Positions 26,751 to 35,984 of a stretch of 64,000 bases of DNA are shown one piece after another; within the stretch, counting starts at the first letter, position 1, and every line of letters starts with the position of its first letter. Made by a program: the position numbers and the translations under genes. The notes under the pieces are model-generated. The model was not told where the DNA came from. It saw only the letters and a program-made list of their open reading frames with translations, and ran no database searches. The stretch is from Martelella mediterranea DSM 17316 (GTDB taxonomy: Bacteria; Pseudomonadota; Alphaproteobacteria; Rhizobiales; Rhizobiaceae), in the NCBI RefSeq assembly GCF_002043005.1, contig NZ_CP020331.1, positions 124,001 to 188,000 of the forward strand, given 5' to 3'.

Positions 26751-27431
26751 CCCGCTGGAAACGGAGCGCACTCGCCTTAGATGCGCCTCGCCGGCGCCAA
26801 GGACATGCGCCATTGCCCGTTCGGCGGCAAGTTCCTCATCGCCGCCGACAATCGCCTCAAGAATGCCCGCATGCTCTTCCCAATTTCTGGCCTGCCGATC
26901 CGGATTATCGGGAGAAAACAATAGCGCACTTCGCGCGCGCAAAGCGCCAAGCATCTCCGAAAGCAGCTGATTATTGTTCGCCTCGGCCAGCGCTTCGTGA
27001 AATTGGTCATTGAGTTCGCGCAACCTCATGTGACGGCCAGCATTGACAGCGCTTTTGCCGCGCTCAAGAATGGCCGTCGCGTTTTTGAGGGTTTCTGGAT
27101 TCCCGTGGCGGGCGGCAAGCCGGGCATTGTGCGATTCCAGAAGTGCACGGATCTCGATGATTTCCTGCACCTTTTCCGGGGCAAGTTCGGCCACGTGCGC
27201 GCCCTTGCGGCTGGAAACATCGACCAGCCCCTCGGAACTGAGCGCCCGGATAGCCTCGCGTACAGGGTTACGAGAGACGCCATATTCTTCGGCGAAGCGC
27301 TCTTCGACGAGCCGCTCGCCCGGCTTCAACCGGCCGCTGATGATCGCCGCGCGTATCTCGCGATGCACGAGATTGTGGAGCGAGTCGTGCCGCTCGCCGA
27401 GCCGTTTTCCGGCCATCCTTGTGTCTTTCAT
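26727..27431 (-). CDS. GntR family regulator, FCD type
   Basis: A 234-residue regulator. The winged helix spans about residues 18-80 (HREIRAAIISGRLKPGERLVEERFAEEYGVSRNPVREAIRAL in outline). The FCD domain has the family's metal-site residues in EIRALLESHNARLAA, NDQFHEALAE and EEHAGILEAI. GAGGAA precedes the ATG at 27431; an ATG at 27464 lacks a site. It is convergent with the TauE-like gene, and its own promoter carries the GTATAC motif found in the two other promoters. Confidence 0.9.
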   Translation of the reverse strand: MKDTRMAGKRLGERHDSLHNLVHREIRAAIISGRLKPGERLVEERFAEEYGVSRNPVREAIRALSSEGLVDVSSRKGAHVAELAPEKVQEIIEIRALLESHNARLAARHGNPETLKNATAILERGKSAVNAGRHMRLRELNDQFHEALAEANNNQLLSEMLGALRARSALLFSPDNPDRQARNWEEHAGILEAIVGGDEELAAERAMAHVLGAGEAHLRRVRSVSSGSERELPQ

Positions 27432-27509
27432 CGCGGCAATTCCTCTGCATCGCTGGCACTCCATGGCTAAACCAAAGTGCCGGCCAATAAAAGCGCTTCG
27501 TTGATTGTC

Positions 27510-27522
27510 TATAGTATACCAT
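27510..27522. promoter_or_regulatory. GTATAC-centred operator, site 3
   Basis: Minus-strand ATGGTATACTATA about 80 bases upstream of the GntR/FCD start, matching ATTGTATACAGTA at the other two sites in most positions. It suggests autoregulation. An IS6 remnant begins immediately beyond it. Confidence 0.6.
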
Positions 27523-27529
27523 ATGGCGT

Positions 27530-28121
27530 CGGATGGAATGTCGTGGCGTGGAATGTGAAAGAGGTTGGCGACGGGGTCATGGATGGAGACGAAACGCTGG
27601 AGATGTCGGGCATGATGTCGCGTTTTGCGGCACCATAGGATCGCAGCTTGTCGGTGATCATGACGCGTGGTGAATTCCCCTGTCCTTTGAGAAGCTTTCG
27701 CATCAGACGTTTGGCAGCCTTGGTGTTGTGGCGGCTCTGTACCAGCACGTCGAGAACGAAGCCATCCTGATCAACAACCCGCCACAGCCAGTGCTTCTTG
27801 CCGCCAATGGAGATGACGACCTCATCGAGGTGCCATTTGACGCCGAGCTTCCCGGCTGAGCGTCGCTGGATTTCATAGGCAAAGTACCGACCGAATTTCT
27901 CAACCCAAAGGCGCACTGTTTGATGCGAGACGATGATCCCACGCGCCGCCAGCAGATCTTCGACCATTCGAAGGCTGAGCGGAAACCGGGAGTATAGCCA
28001 GACGGCGTGGGCAATCACCTCATCTGGAAATCGGTGGCGACGATAAAGGGGTTCACGGACAGAGCTGGTCATACCGCCAGATCCCACATTTCGGTGGACC
28101 GCCGGTTAACTTTACAGTGCC
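27530..28121 (-). pseudogene. IS6 family transposase with internal deletion
   Basis: The transposase starts at 28072 (MTSSVREPLYRRHRFPDEV) and carries the first DDE region (KWHLDEVVISIGGKKHWLW, VMITDKLRSYG). At about 27604 the coding strand jumps from MPDI to LQRFVSIHDPVANLFHIPRHD in another frame, so roughly 40 residues including the catalytic glutamate are missing. The outer terminal repeat GGCACTGTAAAGTTAAC is at 28121-28105; the other end is absent. Confidence 0.85.
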
Positions 28122-28378
28122 CGCAGGCTGATCTACACTACGAATTCCATTGAGGCGCTCAACTCGAAAATCCGCCGTGCCGTCAGAACGCGCGGACACT
28201 TCCCGAGCGATGAGGCTGCGGCCAAGTTGATCTATCTGGCGCTCAATGCTACCTCAACCGAATGGAAACGTTCAGTGCGAGAATGGCACGCCGTCAAAAG
28301 CGAGCTCGCAATTATGTTCGAAGAACGTTTCCCTATGTCCTGAAACAACGCAAGGGCACAAAATTCTAAACAGTCTCC
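28122..28378 (+). pseudogene. IS256 family transposase C-terminal fragment with end repeat
   Basis: From 28122 to the stop at 28341-28343 the plus strand encodes the typical mutator-type C-terminus: RRLIYTTNSIEALNSKIRRA, FPSDEAAAKLIYLAL and EWKRSVREWHAVKSELAIMF. The right terminal repeat follows (GGGCACAAAATTCTAAAC, 28354-28371). There is no start codon, and the fragment begins exactly where the IS6 terminal repeat ends, so the IS6 copy cut the element. Confidence 0.85.
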
Positions 28379-28499
28379 AACAGCCTGCTTCTGAGGAGGC
28401 TCTCAAAGGCACTTGATATCGCCGTGTGTGCGAACTCAGGAACCGCCGAAACCATTGCCTTCGACGAAGCATTCTTCAAACGCTTCGAGCAGGTCGCCA

Positions 28500-28649
28500 T
28501 CGCCCGCCGACCCGATCAATGCGGCAATCGCCGCCGAGATCGGCCTGTCGCCGCGCACCGTCGAGGCCAACCGGCTGCGGCTCACCCGTACGCTCGGCCT
28601 CGCCAACAGCGCCGAACTCCTCGCCTGGTTTCTCAACAGCGAGCAGTAG
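28500..28649 (+). pseudogene. LuxR-type HTH remnant
   Basis: A frame ending in AAEIGLSPRTVEANRLRLTRTLGLANSAELLAWFL gives the recognition helices of a LuxR/FixJ DNA-binding domain. The sequence before it does not continue into a receiver or sensor domain, so only the C-terminal end of a regulator gene remains. Confidence 0.6.
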
Positions 28650-28684
28650 TTGCCGGAAGAAGGCTGAAAGGCCTCTTCTTGGAC

Positions 28685-28701
28685 TGTCCGAAATTCATAC
28701 A
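28685..28701. promoter_or_regulatory. TGTCCGAAATTC operator half-palindrome before acxR
   Basis: TGTCCGAAATTCATACA shares its first 12 bases with the perfect palindrome at 35888-35904 and ends in a degenerate right arm. It lies about 125 bases before the regulator start, consistent with autoregulation. Confidence 0.6.
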
Positions 28702-28826
28702 CTACAGAACGCGCTCAATTGATATTATCGATGCATTCGCTCTAATGGTTTCATGGAGGTCGCGATCAGAGTGTAAGCCTCAATGGTTACAGCTCTCTGG
28801 CGGGCTGTCTTTTCGGGAGGAGAAGA

Positions 28827-30622
28827 TGGAGCGCATTGCACGGAAAAAGGAATGGGAAGACTTCATGTCCACGGGACAGGCGCCCGCGGCCATGCGTCAT
28901 GACGTTCTGGAAAGCTGGAGGCGCTCTCTGCGCCACGCGGTGGGCGAGCGCACGCGCGCGCCGGTGCTCGATGAGGAACGCCTTGAGGGTCGCCGCGCCC
29001 GGGCGCGCAGGCTTGAGCTTGCCTCGCAAAAAGCGATAAACCGAGCTGGAAGCCTACTGATCGGCACGCGCGACATTCTTCTGCTCAGCGATGATTCCGG
29101 CGTCGTGATCGAAGCGGCCGGCGATCCGCACACGCTTGCCGAGGCGCAGGAAAATCATCTCTATACGGGCGGCCAGTGGGTCGAGGAAGCGATCGGAACC
29201 AACGCGATCGGAACCGCGCTTTATCTCGGCGTGCCGACGCTCATTCGCGATGCCGAGCACTTCTGCGAGGCGATCCAACGCTGGAACTGCGCGGCGACGC
29301 CGATCATCGAACCGGGAACCGGGCGGGTCATGGGCGTGCTCGACATTTCCTGGCCCGGCGGCATCATGCAGCCCAACGCCGTCGCCCTTTCATCCGCGCT
29401 CGCCTTGCAGGTTGAAACCGAACTCACCCAGATGCTTGGACGTGAACGCGAACGGCTGCTGGAATACTCTCATATTCGTCGTCTCAGGCGCGGCAATGAT
29501 CAAACGCTTGTCATGGATCGCAATGGCTCGAGCGTGTTCTCCACCGAGGACTTCGCCCGGTTCTGCGAGGATGACGACTCCCTTCGACAATTGCCGAAGC
29601 TCCTGCCCGCGCTGATAGACCAGCCTGCCGAACAGATTGGCGAGGTTCTGGGCGAATGCCTGAACGGCGCCGATTTCGAGGTGATCGAAAATCAGGGCGA
29701 GGCGATCGGCGTCATGGTCTCGCTGCGCCGTTCGCGTCCGCAGGCCCGCAGTTGGACCGGAATGGAGTTGCGGCAGATCGCGCGCGCCGGACAGGTTTCC
29801 GCCGAACTTTGCGCCCAGGCCGAGAGACTGGCAGAGACGCCGATCCCGATCCTGATCGAAGGTGAGACCGGAACGGGAAAGAGTTCTCTGGCCAAGGCGA
29901 TCCATAATGCCAGCAGGCAATCGCAAGACCCCTTCGAGGTGATCGACTGCGCCCAGTTGACCGAGGAAAGCTTGCGCGCATTGATCGCAGCCGCCCGCGA
30001 CGCCGAGGGCGGCGGCATTCTGTGCCTTTCCAGCCCGGGCGCGGTTTCGCCATCGCTGCAAAAACTGCTGTTCACGCTCGTGGACCTGGTGTCCGAACGC
30101 GGGGGCAGGGTCGTCGCGCTGTCGGCCCGCTCGCTTTATGACGAGATGCGCGCCAACAATTTCCGCAGCGACCTCTACTATCGGATCGCGGGCGCGCGTC
30201 TCCACATCCCCCCGCTTCGCGAACGCCCGGAAGAAATCGGGCCGCTGCTACGATGGCTCATCCAATGCCATGCGACGGAGACCGGCAGACGCGAGCTGCG
30301 TTTTACATCCGGCGCCATGACCGCATTGCAGAACTATGCCTGGCCGGGCAACCTGATCGAGATGCGCAATCTGATCGCCGCACTCGATGCACTCTCGCCA
30401 AGCGGGCTGATCTCCGAGCGCATGCTCCCCCGCGAGTTTCATCAGCGCGCTCAGATCAATCGCACGGAAACGCTCCGCGATGTCGAACGCGCCGAAATCC
30501 TCGGCGCGGTGAAGGCGGAAGACGGCAATCTCTCCCGCGCGGCAAAACGCCTCGGAATTGCCCGCTCGACGCTCTATCTCAAGCTCGACAGCTACGGCAT
30601 TTCGCGCGAGCGAAGGGATTGA
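28827..30622 (+). CDS. acxR: AcoR/AcxR-like regulator with degenerate AAA+ domain
   Basis: A 598-residue regulator. The start at 28827 follows GGGAGGAG. The GAF-type sensor region (WVEEAIGTNAIGTAL, VMGVLDISWPGG) resembles AcoR activators. The AAA+ domain keeps Walker A (GETGTGKSS) and the arginine region (FRSDLYYRIAGARLHIPPLRER), but the GAFTGA loop is absent and Walker B reads GGILCLSS in place of GTLFLDE. The Fis-type HTH (NLSRAAKRLGIARSTLYLKL) is intact. It is thus unlikely to remodel sigma-54 polymerase and may act at sigma-70 promoters. It sits directly upstream of acxABC. Confidence 0.85.
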
Positions 30623-30638
30623 TTACGCGTCCGCAACA

Positions 30639-30667
30639 TGTCCGTCCGGACGGATGAAAACCGGACA
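30639..30667. promoter_or_regulatory. TGTCCG/CGGACA inverted elements before acxA
   Basis: TGTCCGTCCGGACGGA includes a perfect 14-base dyad (TCCGTCCGGACGGA), and CCGGACA follows at 30661-30667. The same TGTCCG and CGGACA words form the operator before the alcohol dehydrogenase. This is likely the activator site of the acx operon. Confidence 0.6.
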
Positions 30668-30749
30668 CTTTCGGCATCCATAAAAGGTGCATCCTCTCCA
30701 TCGCGGCCGTGCCCTCTCGGGATGGCTGGAACAATGGGAGGAGTTTTTC

Positions 30750-32903
30750 GTGACAATCATCGAGAAAAACAGCCGTTCCGTGCAGGTGCTTGGCATCGAT
30801 GCGGGCGGAACGATGACCGATACGTTCTTCGTCGATTCCGACGGGGATTTTGTGGTCGGCAAGGCGCAGTCCACGCCGGACAACGAGGCGCGCGGCCTGC
30901 TCGAATCGAGCCGTGAGGGGCTGGAGCACTGGGGCCTGTCGCTTGAGGAGGCGCTCGGCTCGATCCAGACCGGGGTCTATTCCGGCACGGCAATGCTCAA
31001 CCGCGTGGTCCAGCGCAAGGGTCTGAGGACGGGACTGATCGTCAATGCGGGGATGGAGGACTTCCACCGCATGGGTCGCGCCTGCCAGGCCTATCTGGGC
31101 ATGGCCTATGAAGACCGGATCCACCTCAACACCCACTATTACGACGAACCGCTGGTGCCGCGCCACCTGACGCGCGGCGTGATGGAGCGGGTCGACATGT
31201 TCGGCACGGTTGTCATTCCGCTGCGCGAGGAAACCGCACGCCAGGCGGCAAAGGACCTCATCGCGCAGGATGTCGAAGGCATCGTGATTTCGCTTCTGCA
31301 CAGCTACAAGAACCCCGGACATGAACGCCGGGTCCGCGACATCGTGGCCGAGGAGATCGAAAAGGCCGGCAAGACCATCCCAGTTTTCGCCTCGACCGAC
31401 TATTATCCGGTGCGCAAGGAAACCCACCGCACCAATACCACCATCCTTGAAGCCTTCGCCGCCGAACCGTCGCGTCAGACGCTGAAGAAGATATCGACGG
31501 AGTTCAAGGAGAACGGTTCCAAGTTCGACTTCCGGGTGATGGCTACCCATGGCGGCACGATTTCCTGGAAAGCCAAGGAACTGGCGCGCACCATCGTTTC
31601 CGGCCCGATCGGCGGCGTGATCGGAGCGAAATATCTCGGCGAGGTGCTGGGCTACAGGAACATCGCCTGCTCCGATATCGGCGGAACGTCGTTCGACGTG
31701 GCTCTGATCACACAGGGCGAGTTGACCATCCAGAACGACCCGGACATGGCCCGCCTCGTGCTGTCGCTTCCCCTTGTCGGCCTCGACTCGGTCGGCGCCG
31801 GCGCGGGCTCGTTCATCCGCCTCGATCCCTATACCAAGGCGATCAAGCTGGGGCCGGATTCGGCGGGCTACCGCGTCGGCGTCTGCTGGGCGGAATCCGG
31901 CATCGAGACGGTGACGATCTCCGACTGCCACGTCATTCTCGGCTATCTGAACCCGGACAACTTCCTCGGCGGTCAGGTCAAGCTCGACCGGCAGCGCGCC
32001 TATGACGCGATGAAAGAGCAGATCGCCGATCCGCTGGGTCTGACCGTGGAAGAGGCGGCAGCGGGCGTGATCGAACTGCTGGACAGCGAGCTGCGCGACT
32101 ATCTGCGCTCGATGATTTCCGGCAAGGGCTATTCGCCGTCCTCCTTCACATGCTTCAGCTATGGCGGCGCGGGTCCGGTCCATACTTACGGCTATACCGA
32201 AGGACTGGGCTTCGAGGATGTCATCGTGCCGGCCTGGGCCGCGGGCTTTTCCGCCTTCGGTTGCGCGGCGGCGGATTTCGAATATCGCTACGACAAGTCG
32301 CTCGACGTCAATATCGAGGAGACGGCGTCCGACGATGCCAAGGTGATCGAGGCGAAAACCTTGAACGACGCCTGGCGCGAACTGGCCGAGCGGGTGCTCG
32401 AGGAATTCGAGCTGAACGGCTATTCGCGCGACCAGGTGCGCCTGCAGCCCGGCTACCGGATGCAGTATCGCGGCCAGCTCAACGATCTGGAGATCGACAG
32501 CCCGATCGAGACGGCCAAAACCGCCGAGGACTGGGACAGGCTGGTCGACGCCTTCAATGACACCTATGGCCGGGTCTATGCCGCCTCGGCACGCTCGCCC
32601 GAGCTCGGCTTTTCCGTAACGGGCGCGATCATGCGTGGAACGGTGCCCATTCCCAAACCCCGCATCCCGAAAGAAGAAGAAGGCAGCCCGACGCCATCTG
32701 AAGACGCGAAGATCGGGACCCGCCAATTCTACCGCAAGGGAAAATGGGTCGATGCGCAGCTCTACCACATGGAAAGCCTGAAGCCGGGAAACCGGGTCAC
32801 CGGACCTGCGATCATCGAATCCGACGCCACCACCTTTGTCGTGCCGGGCGGATTTGAAACCTGGCTCGACGGTCACCGGCTGTTCCACCTGAAAGAAGTG
32901 TAA
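30750..32903 (+). CDS. acxA: acetone carboxylase beta subunit
   Basis: A 717-residue hydantoinase A/oxoprolinase-type protein, the same length as known AcxA. The GTG at 30750 has GGGAGGAG upstream; a longer frame from 30687 lacks one. VLGIDAGGTMTDTFFVD is the N-terminal phosphate-binding loop, and CSDIGGTSFDVALI and FSYGGAGPVHTYGY are family motifs. AcxA forms an alpha2-beta2-gamma2 complex that carboxylates acetone to acetoacetate using ATP and bicarbonate; this subunit handles ATP. acxB and acxC follow. Confidence 0.95.
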   Translation: MTIIEKNSRSVQVLGIDAGGTMTDTFFVDSDGDFVVGKAQSTPDNEARGLLESSREGLEHWGLSLEEALGSIQTGVYSGTAMLNRVVQRKGLRTGLIVNAGMEDFHRMGRACQAYLGMAYEDRIHLNTHYYDEPLVPRHLTRGVMERVDMFGTVVIPLREETARQAAKDLIAQDVEGIVISLLHSYKNPGHERRVRDIVAEEIEKAGKTIPVFASTDYYPVRKETHRTNTTILEAFAAEPSRQTLKKISTEFKENGSKFDFRVMATHGGTISWKAKELARTIVSGPIGGVIGAKYLGEVLGYRNIACSDIGGTSFDVALITQGELTIQNDPDMARLVLSLPLVGLDSVGAGAGSFIRLDPYTKAIKLGPDSAGYRVGVCWAESGIETVTISDCHVILGYLNPDNFLGGQVKLDRQRAYDAMKEQIADPLGLTVEEAAAGVIELLDSELRDYLRSMISGKGYSPSSFTCFSYGGAGPVHTYGYTEGLGFEDVIVPAWAAGFSAFGCAAADFEYRYDKSLDVNIEETASDDAKVIEAKTLNDAWRELAERVLEEFELNGYSRDQVRLQPGYRMQYRGQLNDLEIDSPIETAKTAEDWDRLVDAFNDTYGRVYAASARSPELGFSVTGAIMRGTVPIPKPRIPKEEEGSPTPSEDAKIGTRQFYRKGKWVDAQLYHMESLKPGNRVTGPAIIESDATTFVVPGGFETWLDGHRLFHLKEV

Positions 32904-32925
32904 CGGCCAAGGGAGGAGAAATACG

Positions 32926-35235
32926 ATGAATATGCAAACCAAAGTCAAAGGGATCGTGCGTGGCGGCCAGACACTCAAGCAGCACCGCGACGAGATCATG
33001 ACCAAGACAAAACAGACGGGCCATTATGCCGGTCTGACGGAACGGACCCTGCACAAGGAAAGTCCGATCCTCTACAACAAGCTATTCTCGCGCCTGCGGG
33101 CCGGCGTTGTGGATGCGCGCGAAACCGCAAAGAAGATCGCGGCGAGCCCGATCGTCGAGCAGGAGGGTGAGCTGTGCTTCACCCTCTACAATGCGGCGGG
33201 CGACGCCATCCTGACCTCGACGGGCATCATCATCCATGTCGGCACCATGGGCGCGGCGATCAAATACATGATCGAGAACGACTGGGAGAGTAACCCGGGG
33301 ATCAATGACAAGGATATCTTCTGCAACAATGATTCCCTGATCGGCAATGTGCATCCCTGCGATATCCATACCATCGTCCCGATCTTCCACGAGGGCTCGC
33401 TGATCGGCTGGGTCGGCGGCGTCACCCACGTCATCGATACCGGCTCCGTGGGGCCGGGTTCGATGTCCACGGGACAGATCCAGCGCTTCGGTGACGGCTA
33501 TTCCATCACCTGCCGCAAGATCGGCGAGAACGACGAACTGAAGCGCGACTGGCTGCATGAAAGCCAGCGCGCGGTGCGCACCACCCGCTACTGGATGCTG
33601 GACGAGCGCACCCGCGTCGCCGGCTGCCACATGATCCGCAAGCTGGTCGAGGAGGTGATTGCCGAAGAAGGCATCGACGCCTACTGGAAGTTTGCCTATG
33701 AATCGGTCGAGCATGGCCGGGTCGGGCTTCAGAACCGCATCAAGGCGATGACCATTCCGGGCGTTTACCGTCAGGTCGGTTTCGTCGACGTGCCCTACGA
33801 CCACGAAGATGTGCGCGTGCCGTCGGACTTCGCCAAGGTCGACACCATCATGCACACGCCGTCGGAAATGACGATCCGGCCCGATGGCACATGGCGTCTG
33901 GATTTCGAGGGATCGAGCCGCTGGGGCTGGCACACCTACAATGCGCATTCCGTCAGCTTCACCTCGGGCATCTGGGTGATGATGACCCAGACGCTGATCC
34001 CGACCGAGATGATCAATGACGGGGCCGCCTACGGCACGGAATTCCGCCTGCCAAAGGGCACCTGGATGAACCCGGACGATCGGCGCGTGGCATTCTCCTA
34101 TAGCTGGCACTTCCTTGTCAGTTCATGGACGGCGCTGTGGCGCGGCCTTTCACGCTCCTATTTCGGGCGCGGTTATCTGGAAGAGGTCAATGCCGGCAAC
34201 GCCAACACCTCGAACTGGCTGCAGGGCGGCGGTTTCAACCAGTATGACGAAATCCATGCGGTGAACTCGTTCGAATGCGCGGCCAACGGGGTGGGCGCTT
34301 CGGCGATTGCCGACGGCATCAGCCATGCCGCCGCCATCTGGAACCCGGAAGGCGACATGGGCGATATGGAGATCTGGGAACTGGCGGAGCCGCTGGTCTA
34401 TCTCGGACGCCAGATCAAGGCATCGTCGGGCGGCGCGGGCAAATATCGCGGCGGCTGCGGCTTTGAATCGCTGCGCATGGTCTGGAACGCCAAGGACTGG
34501 ACGATGTTCTTCATGGGCAATGGCCATATCAGCTCCGACTGGGGCCTGATGGGCGGCTATCCGGCGGCGTCCGGCTATCGCTTCGCGGCCCATGATACCG
34601 GGCTGAAGGAAAAGATCGCCAATGGCGACCCGATCCCCTTCGGCGGCGATACCGACCCGGAACACCCGACCTATGACGCACTCGTCAATCCCGACGGCAT
34701 CAAGCGCGACAAGCAGGCGATCACCACCGAGGAGATGTTCAAGGACTATGACCTCTACCTCAACTACATGCGCGGCGGGCCGGGCTTCGGCGATCCGCTG
34801 GATCGCGAGCCGCAATCCGTGGCCACCGATGTCAATGGCGGCTACCTGCTCGAGCGTTTCGCCGAAACGGTCTATGGCGTTGTCCTGAAGAAGGGCGCTG
34901 ACGGCCTGTTTACCGCCGATGAGGCAGGCTCCGAAGCCTTGCGCGCGAAGATCCGCAAGGATCGCCTCGCCAACGCCCAGCCAACCCGCGAATGGATGGC
35001 GAAGGAGCGCAAGCGCATTCTCGCCAAGGATGCCGGCACCCATGTGCAGCAGATGTTCGCGGCGAGCTTCAAGCTCGGTCCGACATGGGAGCAGGGCTTC
35101 CGCAAGTTCTGGGATCTTCCCGACGATTGGCAGCTGAAGGAGGCGGATCTCCCGATCCCGTCCTATGGCCGCGAATATTCGATGGATATTTCCGAACTGC
35201 CGGATGTGAAGACGGTCCAGTTCGTCGAGGAGTGA
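32926..35235 (+). CDS. acxB: acetone carboxylase alpha subunit
   Basis: A 769-residue hydantoinase B-type subunit, near the known AcxB length. GGGAGGAGAAATACG precedes the ATG. GDAILTSTGIIIHVGTMGAAIKYM, DSLIGNVHPCDIHTI and SFTSGIWVMMTQ lie in the first half; a family-typical SGGAGKYRGGCGFES lies near residue 505. It holds the Mn-containing carboxylation site by homology. It is encoded 22 bases after acxA and is followed by a strong hairpin before acxC. Confidence 0.95.
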   Translation: MNMQTKVKGIVRGGQTLKQHRDEIMTKTKQTGHYAGLTERTLHKESPILYNKLFSRLRAGVVDARETAKKIAASPIVEQEGELCFTLYNAAGDAILTSTGIIIHVGTMGAAIKYMIENDWESNPGINDKDIFCNNDSLIGNVHPCDIHTIVPIFHEGSLIGWVGGVTHVIDTGSVGPGSMSTGQIQRFGDGYSITCRKIGENDELKRDWLHESQRAVRTTRYWMLDERTRVAGCHMIRKLVEEVIAEEGIDAYWKFAYESVEHGRVGLQNRIKAMTIPGVYRQVGFVDVPYDHEDVRVPSDFAKVDTIMHTPSEMTIRPDGTWRLDFEGSSRWGWHTYNAHSVSFTSGIWVMMTQTLIPTEMINDGAAYGTEFRLPKGTWMNPDDRRVAFSYSWHFLVSSWTALWRGLSRSYFGRGYLEEVNAGNANTSNWLQGGGFNQYDEIHAVNSFECAANGVGASAIADGISHAAAIWNPEGDMGDMEIWELAEPLVYLGRQIKASSGGAGKYRGGCGFESLRMVWNAKDWTMFFMGNGHISSDWGLMGGYPAASGYRFAAHDTGLKEKIANGDPIPFGGDTDPEHPTYDALVNPDGIKRDKQAITTEEMFKDYDLYLNYMRGGPGFGDPLDREPQSVATDVNGGYLLERFAETVYGVVLKKGADGLFTADEAGSEALRAKIRKDRLANAQPTREWMAKERKRILAKDAGTHVQQMFAASFKLGPTWEQGFRKFWDLPDDWQLKEADLPIPSYGREYSMDISELPDVKTVQFVEE

Positions 35236-35242
35236 TCCCGCA

Positions 35243-35289
35243 GGGCGCCGCGCAACACCCCGCCTTTATCCGCGGCGCCCCTTTTTATT
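35243..35289 (+). terminator. terminator-like hairpin between acxB and acxC
   Basis: GGGCGCCGCG (35243-35252) pairs perfectly with CGCGGCGCCC (35271-35280) and is followed by CTTTTTATT. The stem plus T-run meets the rule for an intrinsic terminator, yet it lies inside the acx operon, 14 bases before the acxC start. It may attenuate or process the transcript. Confidence 0.7.
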
Positions 35290-35302
35290 CAGGAGAAAGA
35301 CA

Positions 35303-35806
35303 ATGGCTTACACCAAGGCAAAGATCAAAGACCTGGTCGATGGCAAGATCGACCGCGATACGCTGCAGACGATGCTCTCGACGCCCAAGGACGCCGACCG
35401 CTTCGTCAAATATATCGAAATCCTGCAGGAGCAGGTTCCATGGGACGATAAGATCATCCTGCCGCTGGGCCCGAAGCTCTATATCGTGCAGCGACCCTCG
35501 GACAAGAAATGGGTGGTCAAATCCCAGGCCGGTCACGAGTTCTGCGACTGGCGCGAGAACTGGAAGCTGCATGCCGTGATGCGCGTGCGCGAAACGGCCG
35601 CCGAGATGGAGGAACTCTATCCGAAGCTGATGGCGCCCACGTCCGACTGGCAGGTCATACGGGAATATTACTGCCCGAAATCCGGCGACCTGCTGGATGT
35701 AGAGGCGCCGACGCCCTGGTATCCGGTGATCCATGATTTCGAACCGGATATCGATGCCTTCTACACCGAGTGGCTGGGGCTTGAGGTGCCGGAGCGCGCT
35801 GCCTGA
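35303..35806 (+). CDS. acxC: acetone carboxylase gamma subunit
   Basis: A 167-residue small subunit, the known AcxC size. It carries the expected LYIVQRPSDKKWVVKSQAGHEFCDWRENWK in outline and a C-terminal EYYCPKSGDLLDVE zinc-like pair of cysteines (CDW earlier, YYCP later). AGGAGAAAGAC precedes the ATG. It completes the carboxylase. Confidence 0.95.
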   Translation: MAYTKAKIKDLVDGKIDRDTLQTMLSTPKDADRFVKYIEILQEQVPWDDKIILPLGPKLYIVQRPSDKKWVVKSQAGHEFCDWRENWKLHAVMRVRETAAEMEELYPKLMAPTSDWQVIREYYCPKSGDLLDVEAPTPWYPVIHDFEPDIDAFYTEWLGLEVPERAA

Positions 35807-35835
35807 CCGACGAGGTTGCAAACCAATAAACAAGC

Positions 35836-35866
35836 ACGCCGCGCACCAGCCTCCGCGCGGCGTTTT
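35836..35866 (+). terminator. intrinsic terminator of acxABC
   Basis: ACGCCGCGC (35836-35844) pairs with GCGCGGCGT (35855-35863), followed by a short T-run (TTTTG in the sequence). It lies 30 bases after the acxC stop. Confidence 0.7.
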
Positions 35867-35887
35867 GTCGCTTGCACTATCCGGAAC

Positions 35888-35904
35888 TGTCCGAAATTCG
35901 GACA
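35888..35904. promoter_or_regulatory. perfect palindrome TGTCCGAAATTCGGACA before adh
   Basis: A 17-base palindrome (8-1-8) located 81 bases upstream of the alcohol dehydrogenase start. The left 12 bases recur before acxR, and TGTCCG/CGGACA words recur before acxA. Binding by the acxR product is inferred from this shared distribution. Confidence 0.75.
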
Positions 35905-35984
35905 TGTCCAGCCCGCTTTCGGAGAGTAGACTCCCGTTCGAGGGTTGCTTCGCAACCGTTTAGAAAAATAAGGGAGGCATTCCG

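Noticed and set aside
28413..28499. N-terminal part of a LuxR regulator before the HTH remnant
   Set aside because: The frame before about 28500 does not resemble any sensor or receiver domain; only the HTH end is supported.
30622..30750. sigma-54 (-24/-12) promoter before acxA
   Set aside because: A GG and a GC are present but not at the required 10-base spacing, and the regulator lacks GAFTGA.
30579..33005. 808-codon open frame on the minus strand
   Set aside because: It lies opposite acxA, has no family motifs and a composition typical of the reverse of a GC-rich gene.
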